In this document: positions 57,105-64,000 of the stretch, in pieces
Layout of the letters: each line of letters opens with the position of its first letter
How positions within the stretch are numbered: position 1 is the first letter of the stretch
From: Umezawaea tangerina
GTDB lineage: Bacteria; Actinomycetota; Actinomycetes; Mycobacteriales; Pseudonocardiaceae
Assembly (NCBI RefSeq): GCF_003002815.1
Contig: NZ_PVTF01000007.1
Location: forward strand, 62,001 to 126,000
Direction of reading: 5' to 3'
Length of the DNA: 64,000 bases
The notes under the pieces: generated by a model
Told to the model about the DNA's origin: nothing
The model's database searches: none
What the model saw: only the letters and a program-made list of their open reading frames with translations
Position numbers and translations under genes: made by a program

Positions 57105-58016
57105 ATGAACTCGACGCGTCCGGACGACGGCTTGGTGCGGGTGCGGGGTGTGGCGAAGCACTTCGGGCGCAAGGCCGCGGTGAGCGACTGCACCTTCACC
57201 CTGCCGGAGGGCAGCGTCACGGCGCTGGTGGGCCCGAACGGCGCGGGCAAGAGCACCTTGCTGTCGCTGGTCGCCGGGCTCGTCACCCCCACCCGCGGTG
57301 AGATCACCGTGCACGGCACCCCGGTGCGCGGCCGGATGCACCCGGACGTCTCGTTCCTGATCCAGCGCCGTCCGCTCTACGACCGGATCACGGTGCGCGA
57401 GATGATGCGGGCCGGCGGCGCGCTGAACGACCGCTGGTCGGCCGAGCGCGCGGACGAGGTGCTCGACCTGCTGGCGGGAGTGGACCGGGACGCCAAGGTC
57501 GGCGCGCTGTCCGCGGGCGCGCGCACCCAGGTCTCCATCGCGCTGGCGCTGGGCCGGATGCCCAAGGTGCTGCTGCTCGACGAGCCGCTGTCGGACCTGG
57601 ACCCCTTGGCGCGCGACGAGACGCTGCGGATCGTGATGACCGACGTGGCCGAGCGCGGCACCACCGTGCTGCTGTCCTCGCACCTGCTCACCGACCTCGG
57701 CGACGTGTGCGACCACCTGCTGCTGCTCGACGAGGGCCGGGTGCAGCTCACGGGGGAGGTCGACGGGATCCTCGCCGACCACCGGGTGCTGGTCGGCCCC
57801 GTCGGCACCGCGCTGCCGACCGAGGGCGCGGTGGTCGACGTCTCGCACACGTCGAGGCAGACCACGGTGCTGCTGCGCGGCGGTCCCGAGCCCGAGGGCT
57901 GGCAGGCCGAGCACCCCGACCTGGTGTCGCTGGTGATGCGCTACCTCCGGGCCTCCAGGGCACGCCGCGCGCCGGCACGGGAGAGGTCCCGGACCGGCGC
58001 CCCACACCCGTCCTAG
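57105..58016 (+). CDS. Second ABC transporter ATP-binding protein
   Basis: A 303-residue ATPase. Walker A is VGPNGAGKSTLLS, Walker B is VLLLDEPLSDLDPLA and the switch is LLSSHLL. The signature is degenerate: ALSAGARTQVSIALAL instead of LSGGQ, which may lower activity or make it the weaker half of a heterodimer with the ATPase at 54765. No second permease follows. Its stop codon is formed at the edge of the IS element: TA of the target site plus the first G of the IS. Before insertion the codon would have read TAA, so the protein is unchanged. Confidence 0.94.
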   Translation: MNSTRPDDGLVRVRGVAKHFGRKAAVSDCTFTLPEGSVTALVGPNGAGKSTLLSLVAGLVTPTRGEITVHGTPVRGRMHPDVSFLIQRRPLYDRITVREMMRAGGALNDRWSAERADEVLDLLAGVDRDAKVGALSAGARTQVSIALALGRMPKVLLLDEPLSDLDPLARDETLRIVMTDVAERGTTVLLSSHLLTDLGDVCDHLLLLDEGRVQLTGEVDGILADHRVLVGPVGTALPTEGAVVDVSHTSRQTTVLLRGGPEPEGWQAEHPDLVSLVMRYLRASRARRAPARERSRTGAPHPS

Positions 58017-58879
58017 GAGCTGTTTGGGGTTTGGATCATGTGGTTGGGGTCAGGGTCCTCAACCACATGACCGCAGCTCGTAGACGTAACCCGGCCTCGT
58101 AGCCTTCCGCTGACTTGTCATAGCGAGTGGCCGGCCCACGCCATGTCTTGATCTTCTGAAAGCAGCTTTCGACGGTGTTGCGTTGTGCGTAAAGCACGGG
58201 ATCGGACGAGACCGGCCGTCCTCCAGTGGAGCCCTTCCTCTTCCGGTTGGACGGGTGCGAGGCCGACCGGCCTCGCCGGGGACCCGGATCTTGTTCAGCA
58301 CGGCCTGGAACCGTGGGGAGTCCGCGGCCTGACCGGGCGGGAGCACGAACGCCAGCGGCATCCCGCCCGCGTCGACCACGGCGTGGATCCTGCTGCTCAG
58401 CCCGCCTCGGGACCGGCCGAGCCCGGCCGCCTCCGCCCGCGCCTTGCGACGTCGCCGGAGACCGGCACGATCCTGACCGATGGATGTGCCCGCGCAGTCC
58501 TTGTCCGCCTTGGCCTGCGGCTGATCACCCGCAGCACCCGCTGCCGCGTAGGCAATGGAGCCCCTTTTTCCTCGGTCAGTGCCTGTTCCAGCGCATCGAG
58601 GGTCTCACCGGCGATCGCGAGCCCGGCCGATTCGTGATGGGCCCGCACGATCGTGGAGTCCACGCTGACCAACTCCAATCCGACCTGTCCACGAGACGCG
58701 GCCTCGGCGATCAGCGCGTCCATCAACACCTGGAACACCCCGACCTTGACCCAGGCGTTGAACCGGGGGTAGACGGTGGACCAGGGCATCGGTCAGATCA
58801 AAACGCGCCACATCCGTGTTCTACCAGCCCGACCAGCTCACCACCGGCCCCTACCTGGATCCGAATCCCAGACAGCCCC
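58016..58879 (-). mobile_element. Defective IS5-like insertion sequence
   Basis: An 864-bp element bounded by imperfect inverted repeats, GGAGCTGTTTGGGGTTTGG at the left and, on the other strand at the right, GGGGCTGTCTGGGATTCGG; 18 of the first 22 positions agree. It is flanked by a duplicated TA (58014-58015 and 58880-58881), typical of this group. It contains a decayed transposase on the minus strand. It lies precisely between the two convergent genes, and both keep their stop codons. Confidence 0.85.
58059..58811 (-). pseudogene. Decayed IS5-family transposase
   Basis: Minus-strand remnants in order: MARFDLTDA at 58811, then, after loss of about 50 codons, PWSTVYPRFNAWVKVGVFQVL and VGLELVSVDSTIVRAHHESAG (DDE region), a frameshift, then VVDAGGMPLAFVLPPGQAADSPRFQ and a second shift, after which RNTVESCFQKIKTWRG can be read in another frame. 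Two or more frameshifts and an internal deletion make it inactive. It could only move if another transposase acted on it. Confidence 0.85.
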
Positions 58880-61416
58880 TAACGCCGCGGCGGGCGGTCG
58901 GGGGCGCGCTGGACGACCCACGCGGCGAGGGCGAGGCGGTTGGCCACGCGCAGCTTGGTGTAGATCCGGCTGAGGTGGGTCTCGACGGTGCGCTTGGTGG
59001 CCTTCACCTCCCGCGCGATCTCCTCGTTGCTCAGGCCGCGGGCGATGAGCAGGGCGATGCGCTCCTGGTGGGGCGTGAGGTCCTGCCAGCCGCCCGCGGT
59101 GCCGCGGGCGGCAGGCGGCGCCCCGGCGGACGGAGGGCGCAGCGCGAGGGCGTGGACGTCGTCGGTGGGCAGCCGCCGACCGGTGTCGTAGTGGGTGCTG
59201 AAGCGGCTGCGCCCGATCCGGTCGGTCACCATCCGCTCGGCGACCGCGGTCTGGTCCCGCAGCGGGATCAGGTAGTTGACCTTCGACCCGGCGTCGACCT
59301 GCTGGCGGACCGCGCCCCCGTGCAGGGTCGCGGCCAGCTCGGCCGACGCGGTGCGGGCCAGTGCCCAGTAGATGGCCGTGCCGGACCAGGCGCTGCCCCA
59401 CTTGTCACCGAGGGCGACCTGGGTGCGCAGACCGTCCTGGAACCGCCGCAGGGCGTCCTCCGGGTCGCCGCCGAACCGCAGCGGCACCAGCCCCGTGACC
59501 CACTGCGCCCAGCTCCCGGCCCACCGCGCACCGCCCGCCTCGGCCTCGGCCACGCACGTCCGGGCCGTGGACTCCGCCTCGTGCCGGTCCTGGCCGAGCA
59601 GGCCCGCGCCGAGGCTGAGCACCAGCGTGGCCTGGTGCTTGTCACCGGTGAGCTCGGTCGCGGTCCGCGCCGCGGCGGTGAGCTTCCCGACGGCACGCCT
59701 GAGCAGGTCCAGCGACCGCGGCTCGCCGAGGGCGAGCAGGCCGTAGGCGCCGTCGACGAAGTCCGCGGCCGCGGGCGGACACGCGGTCAGCCCGAGCGCC
59801 GCGACCATGTCGCGACAGCGGTCCCGCATGGCCGCGGCTTCCTCGTGGTCGCCCTGGCACAGCAGGATCCAGCCGCGCATGGCCGCGGCGGAGACGAGCA
59901 GCGGGCTGGGGTCGGGAGGGCACCGCTCCATCAGCCGCCTGAGCCACGTGCCGCCCTCGGGCAGCAGGCCGGAGAACCACCAGAAGCGCAGCCGGGCCAG
60001 GTCCAGCGCGATCTCCAGGCCGAGCTCGGGTTCCCCGTTGTCCCGCAACCAGGTCATGGCGCTGCGGAAGTTGTCCAGCTCGCGCGCGCCCAGGGCCAGC
60101 CACGCGACCTCGTCCATCCCGTCGCGGGCGTTGAGCCACGAGTCGGCGGCCCGGCGCGCCAGCCCGCCGAAGTGCCGGGCGTGCGCATCGCGGACCCGCG
60201 CCTCCCCACCGCTCTCCCTGAGCTTGCCCAGGGCGTAGTCGCGGGTCGGCGGGAGCATCCGGTAGCGGCCCGTGGGGGTGTCGACCTGGAGCATGGTGTG
60301 GTCCACCAGCGCGCCGAGCAGGTCGATGACCTCGTCGCGGTCGATGCCGTCGCCGCTGCACACGTGCTCGACGTCCTCGAGGTCGCATCCTCCGGTGAAC
60401 ACCGCGATGCGGCCGAGCAGGACGCGTTCGGGCTCGGTGCACAGCTGGAACGTGTCGTCCTGGGCCATCCGCAGCGTCTTGTGGTGGGGCTGGGGCCGTC
60501 GCGTGCCACGGCTGGTGAGCAGCGCGCCACCGGCCAGCCGTTGCAGCACCACGGCCGGCGGTAAGCCGGACTTGATCCGCGCGGCGATGAACTCGAGCAC
60601 CAGGGGCAGCCCGCCGGACCACCGGGCCAGGTCCAGCGCGTCGGGCAGCTGCTCGACGGGGATCTTGCGCCCCGCCGCGGTGACGAGGTGCAGCAGCAGG
60701 GTCATCGACTCCGAGGTGTCGTCGACGTCCGCGTGCTCACCGGGGATCGACAGCGGCGCGAGGGGGACCAGGAGCTCCAGCGGCAGCCCCACCTCCATCT
60801 TCGACGTCGCGAGGATCTGCAGGGCGGGCGCCTCCGACAGCAGGATCGAGGCCAGGTCCCCGACGGCGTCGCGCACCTTCTCGCAGTTGTCCAGCACCAG
60901 CAGCGGCCCGGCGAGCTCCTCGGGTGACCGGTCGGCGGTGTCTTGGGCGTCCTCTGCGTCCTCTGGGTCCTGGTGCTGCGCAAGGTGCGTGACGAGGACG
61001 TCGAGCGGGTCCTGGGAGGACACGTTGGTGATGCCCAGCGCCTCCTGGGTCATCCGGGCGATGGTGTCCAGGTCGAGGTCGCCCTGCTGCGGTGCCCGGT
61101 CCTGCCCGCCGTCGAGGTCGGCGAGGTAGACGAAGGCGGTGCGGCGCTGCCGGGCGGCCACGACGGTCATGACCTCCTGGGCCATCCGCGTCTTGCCGAT
61201 GCCGGACGGACCGCCCAGGGTGATCAGCCGCCGGACCGGCCGCCCGGCCGCGTCGACCTCCCGCAGCGCCCCGAGGACCTCCGCCACCGCCTCGTCGCGC
61301 CCGACCAGCCGCGACAGCGCCGCACTGGACCTCGACGGGTCCCTCCTGGTCGTCTCGACCCCACTCGCCACGATCATCGCTTTCGTCCGCACTCCATCGC
61401 CGGGAAACCGGTCCAT
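58879..61416 (-). CDS. LuxR-family regulator with NB-ARC-like ATPase (LAL type)
   Basis: An 845-residue regulator. After a variable N-terminus, LVGRDEAVAEVLGAL and Walker A (TLGGPSGIGKTRMA, about residues 66-79) begin the STAND ATPase; Walker B is PLLVLDNCEKV. A long helical repeat region follows. The last ~65 residues are a LuxR HTH: LTPHQERIALLIARGLSNEE and EVKATKRTVETHLSRIYTKL. LAL proteins activate secondary-metabolite or sugar genes in response to a ligand or ATP state. The stop TAG uses TA of the IS target duplication; its reading is unchanged by the insertion. Confidence 0.93.
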   Translation of the reverse strand: MDRFPGDGVRTKAMIVASGVETTRRDPSRSSAALSRLVGRDEAVAEVLGALREVDAAGRPVRRLITLGGPSGIGKTRMAQEVMTVVAARQRRTAFVYLADLDGGQDRAPQQGDLDLDTIARMTQEALGITNVSSQDPLDVLVTHLAQHQDPEDAEDAQDTADRSPEELAGPLLVLDNCEKVRDAVGDLASILLSEAPALQILATSKMEVGLPLELLVPLAPLSIPGEHADVDDTSESMTLLLHLVTAAGRKIPVEQLPDALDLARWSGGLPLVLEFIAARIKSGLPPAVVLQRLAGGALLTSRGTRRPQPHHKTLRMAQDDTFQLCTEPERVLLGRIAVFTGGCDLEDVEHVCSGDGIDRDEVIDLLGALVDHTMLQVDTPTGRYRMLPPTRDYALGKLRESGGEARVRDAHARHFGGLARRAADSWLNARDGMDEVAWLALGARELDNFRSAMTWLRDNGEPELGLEIALDLARLRFWWFSGLLPEGGTWLRRLMERCPPDPSPLLVSAAAMRGWILLCQGDHEEAAAMRDRCRDMVAALGLTACPPAAADFVDGAYGLLALGEPRSLDLLRRAVGKLTAAARTATELTGDKHQATLVLSLGAGLLGQDRHEAESTARTCVAEAEAGGARWAGSWAQWVTGLVPLRFGGDPEDALRRFQDGLRTQVALGDKWGSAWSGTAIYWALARTASAELAATLHGGAVRQQVDAGSKVNYLIPLRDQTAVAERMVTDRIGRSRFSTHYDTGRRLPTDDVHALALRPPSAGAPPAARGTAGGWQDLTPHQERIALLIARGLSNEEIAREVKATKRTVETHLSRIYTKLRVANRLALAAWVVQRAPDRPPRR

Positions 61417-61472
61417 TCAACCGCGCCCGGCGGCGGCCCGTGCCCGGAGGGGACGACCGCCGGGCCGTCGGC

Positions 61473-62999
61473 TCACGGCGCCGCGGGGCCGCTGGGGTCG
61501 GCGTCGAACACCATGCCGGGACCGGGGGTGAGGATCCGCCGCGGGTCGTAGCGGTGCTTGGCCGCGACCACCTCGGGCCAGGTGCTGCCGTAGTGCCGCC
61601 GCCACGCCCGCGCGGTCCACTCCTTGGCGCCGATGGGGTAGACGAAGGACCCCTCGTCCGGGTCGGCGCCGGTGTCCGGTGCGGACACGACGTCGAACCG
61701 CTGCTCCCACAAGGCGTTGCGCGCCAACGCGCGGGCGCTGAACGTCGCGGGCGAGCCGGTGTCGGCGCTGTTGGTCGTCAGCGCGTCGCAGAGCCACACG
61801 CGCGAAGTCCCCTTGGGCACCCGCAGGCGCGGAGCCGTGAACCCGTCGGCCTCGTGGGGGAAGGCCAGGACGAACCCCGTGCCCGGCGACCAGTCCTCCG
61901 GCGACATCGACCGGATGAGCGCCCCCAGGTGGTCCTCGACGTCCTCGTCGGCCACGAACACGTCGAACCACGGCTTCTTGAGCCGGTCCCACGCGCCGTC
62001 CCGGCGGACCTGCTCGAACATCGTGTCGTGGGTCAGGGCGAAGGACAGGTAGTCCTGCTCGCCCCGCGAGTGCCGGTCGGGCTCGGGCAGGTCGCGCAGC
62101 AGGTGCCGGTCGCCGGTCGTGCCGTCCCCGAACCGGGCCACGTGCACCCGGAACTCCGGGCCGCCGGACCCGGTGGGCGGCCACACCCAGAGGAACAGCT
62201 CGTCGGCCTCGCGCCGATCCATCAGCTCGCGCAGCACCGCGAAGGCGTCGCCCATGCGCTCGGCCCCGAACACCAGCTCGTGGGTGTGCACGGTGTCCGG
62301 CATCGCGACCACCTCCAGGCGGACCCTGGTGATGATCCCGACCTGCCCCAGACCCGCCAGCGCCGCCCGGAACAGGTCGGGCTGCCGCTCCCGCGAGCAC
62401 CACACCACGTCACCGCGACCGGTCACGACCTGCATCTCGCGAACCAGTTCCACCTGCCCTCCGAACCGGTAGGCCGCGGAGATGCCGCCGACGCTGAGGG
62501 TCCCGCCGACGGTGAGGCCCAGGAAGTGGGTCAGCGCGGGGAAGCGCACCCCGCGGCCCGCGGCCTCGACGACCAGGTCGTGCCACAGCAGACCCGCGTC
62601 GACGTCGGCGACGCCCTCGCCGATGGTGTGGACCGCGCGCAGGGAGGTCATGTCGACGACCAGGCCGTCGGGCACGAGGCCCTGGCCGAAGACCGTGTGC
62701 TTGGCACCGCGGGCGGCGACGGAGATCCCGCGCTCGGCGCAGAAGGCGACCATGGCGGCGACGTCCTCGACGCCGCGGGGACGCAGCACCGCGCCGGGGC
62801 GGCCGAACACCATGTTGCCCATGTCCCCGCTGTGCTCGTCGAGCACGGTCCCGGACATCAGCAAGGACCCGGCCAGCTTCGGTGTCGGCACCACCTGGCC
62901 CTCCGCCGCGTCCGCGACGAACACCCACTTGTGGCGCAGCGGGTCGAACGCGACGCCGACGACGCGGTCGACCTCGGCCGCGGTGACAGGACCAGGCAC
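61473..62999 (-). CDS. FAD-linked oxidase (PCMH domain, cytokinin-dehydrogenase/BBE-like)
   Basis: A 508-residue flavoprotein. The FAD-binding PCMH domain spans residues about 60-240: VLRPRGVEDVAAMVAFCAERG, then VAARGAKHTVFGQG, where the His of the GxxH segment is the usual covalent FAD site. THFLGLTVGGTLSVGGIS follows. The C-terminal half forms the substrate cap and ends with KHRYDPRRILTPGPGM, a common ending. Such enzymes oxidise alcohols, amines or sugars with oxygen. The GTG at 62999 follows AAGGAG. No signal peptide. The next gene upstream is divergent. Confidence 0.9.
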   Translation of the reverse strand: MPGPVTAAEVDRVVGVAFDPLRHKWVFVADAAEGQVVPTPKLAGSLLMSGTVLDEHSGDMGNMVFGRPGAVLRPRGVEDVAAMVAFCAERGISVAARGAKHTVFGQGLVPDGLVVDMTSLRAVHTIGEGVADVDAGLLWHDLVVEAAGRGVRFPALTHFLGLTVGGTLSVGGISAAYRFGGQVELVREMQVVTGRGDVVWCSRERQPDLFRAALAGLGQVGIITRVRLEVVAMPDTVHTHELVFGAERMGDAFAVLRELMDRREADELFLWVWPPTGSGGPEFRVHVARFGDGTTGDRHLLRDLPEPDRHSRGEQDYLSFALTHDTMFEQVRRDGAWDRLKKPWFDVFVADEDVEDHLGALIRSMSPEDWSPGTGFVLAFPHEADGFTAPRLRVPKGTSRVWLCDALTTNSADTGSPATFSARALARNALWEQRFDVVSAPDTGADPDEGSFVYPIGAKEWTARAWRRHYGSTWPEVVAAKHRYDPRRILTPGPGMVFDADPSGPAAP

Positions 63000-63333
63000 G
63001 GGAGTTCTCCTTGTGGCAGTGGGGTGATCGGCTCGGGGGAGCCGTTCCACATGATCGTCCTCGGGACTGCCGGAGGTGTACGTGTTCTCCGACCGGGTGG
63101 GTCACGTGGCGTTTTCCGGTCGGCCCAGCGGGAACGGCGGGCACACGTACGTGGGCGGGTCGAGCACGTACGTGTCGGCCGGGGCGCCTGCGTGTCGCCG
63201 GGACCGGGAAACTGCGGGAAGCACGTACCCGCGCGGCCGCGGGGTCCGCAAGGATTGCGCGGTGCTCCCGAGGCGGCGGAAGTCGTTGCCCCGCGGGAGC
63301 TCCCGACGCGTCCCCGTTCCCGAAGGGCATGAC
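63000..63333. other. 334-base divergent intergenic region
   Basis: No gene was seen. Two copies of CACGTACGTG (63144-63153 and 63165-63174) are present, with related pieces GTGTACGTG (63076-63084) and CACGTAC (63222-63228). These suggest a cluster of operators between the oxidase and the kinase genes. Confidence 0.55.
63144..63174. repeat. Two CACGTACGTG palindromes 21 bases apart
   Basis: Each copy is a perfect 10-bp palindrome (63144-63153, 63165-63174). A 21-base period places both on the same face of the helix, as for cooperatively bound dimers. Confidence 0.65.
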
Positions 63334-64000
63334 TTGTTGACCCGCTTCACCACGACCGATCCGTGGGTGTTGGCCGCAGGGCTGCCGCTCGTCGTCGTCC
63401 TCCTGGTGCTGCTGGTCCGCCAAAGACACGTCACGACCGTGCAGCGGCAGCGCACCCTGGCCGCCGAGCTGGGCATCTCGATGCGCGAGGAGGAGCTGGC
63501 GCACCTCGTCGACAGCCGGCTGCCCGCGGAGGTCGACCGCGCGGGCGGCGCCGACGTCGAGGTGCCCGCCGCGCGCCACCCGCAGCTGAGGGGCACCCGG
63601 TTCGGGGACCTGTGCCAGGCGCTGCTCGTGATGGCGGGCACCTACGAGACCGACGCCCACAAGCGCTCCAGCGACGAGGCCAAGGAGACGGTGCGGGGGA
63701 TGGCCGCCGCCGTGCAGAGCCTGGCCGCGGAGCAGCAGGTCGCGGTGTCCGGCATGCAGGACCAGCACAACGACCCCGCCGTGCTGGAGGGGCTGCTGCG
63801 CATCGACCACGCCAACTCCCAGCTCGGCCGTCGCGCCCAGGCGCTGGCCGTGCTGTGCGGCGCGTGGCCGGGGACGCAGCGCTCCGCCGCCGAGCTGTCC
63901 GACGTCGTGCGCGGCGCGGTCTCGCGCATCCGCGACTACCTGCGCATCGAGGTGCGGGTGGAGCTGCCGGTCGCCGTCGTGGACACCCACGTGGAGCCCG
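63334..64000 (+). CDS. Sensor histidine kinase, N-terminal part (CvnA-like), runs off the window
   Basis: An open frame without a stop continues past base 64000 (about 222 codons seen). TTG 63334 or 63337 after GAAGGG is the likely start. One transmembrane helix, VLAAGLPLVVVLLVLLV, is near the N-terminus. Later LLRIDHANSQLGRRAQALAVL and VVRGAVSRIRDYLRIEV match the dimerisation/His-equivalent region of actinobacterial conservon-type (CvnA) kinases. The ATPase domain is not in the window. CvnB-D genes would be expected just beyond. Confidence 0.75.
   Translation, partial: MLTRFTTTDPWVLAAGLPLVVVLLVLLVRQRHVTTVQRQRTLAAELGISMREEELAHLVDSRLPAEVDRAGGADVEVPAARHPQLRGTRFGDLCQALLVMAGTYETDAHKRSSDEAKETVRGMAAAVQSLAAEQQVAVSGMQDQHNDPAVLEGLLRIDHANSQLGRRAQALAVLCGAWPGTQRSAAELSDVVRGAVSRIRDYLRIEVRVELPVAVVDTHVEP

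Overview
The window is high-GC actinobacterial DNA. Codon third positions are strongly G/C, GTG and TTG starts are common, and ATGA/GTGA start-stop overlaps are frequent. The content (paired MarR regulators with a cysteine-rich tail, many one-component regulators beside redox enzymes, DUF1707 proteins, a BlaI/M56 pair, a CvnA-like kinase, FkbH/FkbM enzymes) suggests a chromosomal accessory arm of a Pseudonocardiaceae genus such as Actinosynnema, Saccharothrix or Lentzea. That placement is inferred, because no rRNA or tRNA was seen. There is no CRISPR array, no prophage and no PKS/NRPS megasynthase. One decayed insertion sequence lies at 58.0-58.9 kb.

Region 0-7.1 kb is an oxidative-stress block. 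A four-gene minus-strand operon (amidotransferase-like, YiiM-type MOSC, thioredoxin-fold protein, MFS exporter) diverges from a catalase. A MarR regulator gene follows the catalase, and a close paralogue of it lies at the left edge. One palindrome (TAGGA-N-TCCTA) occurs before the operon, before the catalase and in the leader of the second marR, which points to a shared regulon. An AhpD-like protein follows under its own palindrome.

Region 7.2-11.6 kb is a compact four-gene unit: FkbH-type glyceryl transferase/phosphatase, an FkbM methyltransferase fused to a phosphopantetheine carrier domain, a cupin, and a hydroxyisobutyrate/tartronate-semialdehyde-type dehydrogenase. It resembles a cut-down, self-contained relative of the glyceryl-ACP / methoxymalonyl-ACP pathways and is the best candidate for an undescribed system. 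Region 11.7-19.2 kb carries redox enzymes (old yellow enzyme under a MerR-type promoter, three SDRs, a FAD monooxygenase) with AraC and HxlR regulators.

Region 19.2-30.9 kb looks like an envelope and metal block. It has a minus-strand set (DMT-glycosyltransferase fusion, small His-rich membrane protein, PAP2 phosphatase, DUF1707 protein), an MprAB-like two-component system, an M56 peptidase with BlaI, a divergent DedA-PAP2-FetB set, the ferrous iron importer genes efeU-efeO, and a CadD-like exporter. TCTACA-N4-TGTAGA dyads occur both between blaI and dedA and before efeU, where one sits next to a DtxR/IdeR-type iron box. Region 31-40.4 kb holds a frameshifted P450, a BtuF-like protein, an intact P450, a PHBH-like hydroxylase with an O-methyltransferase carrying an extra N-terminal domain, and a GntR-MFS pair behind two identical palindromes.

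Region 40.5-54.6 kb contains a 1,130-residue WGR/DUF4132 protein, a membrane protein with an amyloid-signalling (RHIM/BASS-like) N-terminus, a GAF-ANTAR regulator, a YbdK-type ligase, an 888-residue PAS-GAF-PAS-SpoIIE-HATPase-STAS protein, and a protein with several DUF1707-like repeats. Region 54.7-64 kb has a YtrA-type GntR/ABC transporter set, the IS5-like element inserted exactly at the TA shared by two convergent stop codons, a LAL/LuxR regulator, a FAD-linked oxidase, and the start of a sensor kinase behind CACGTACGTG repeats.
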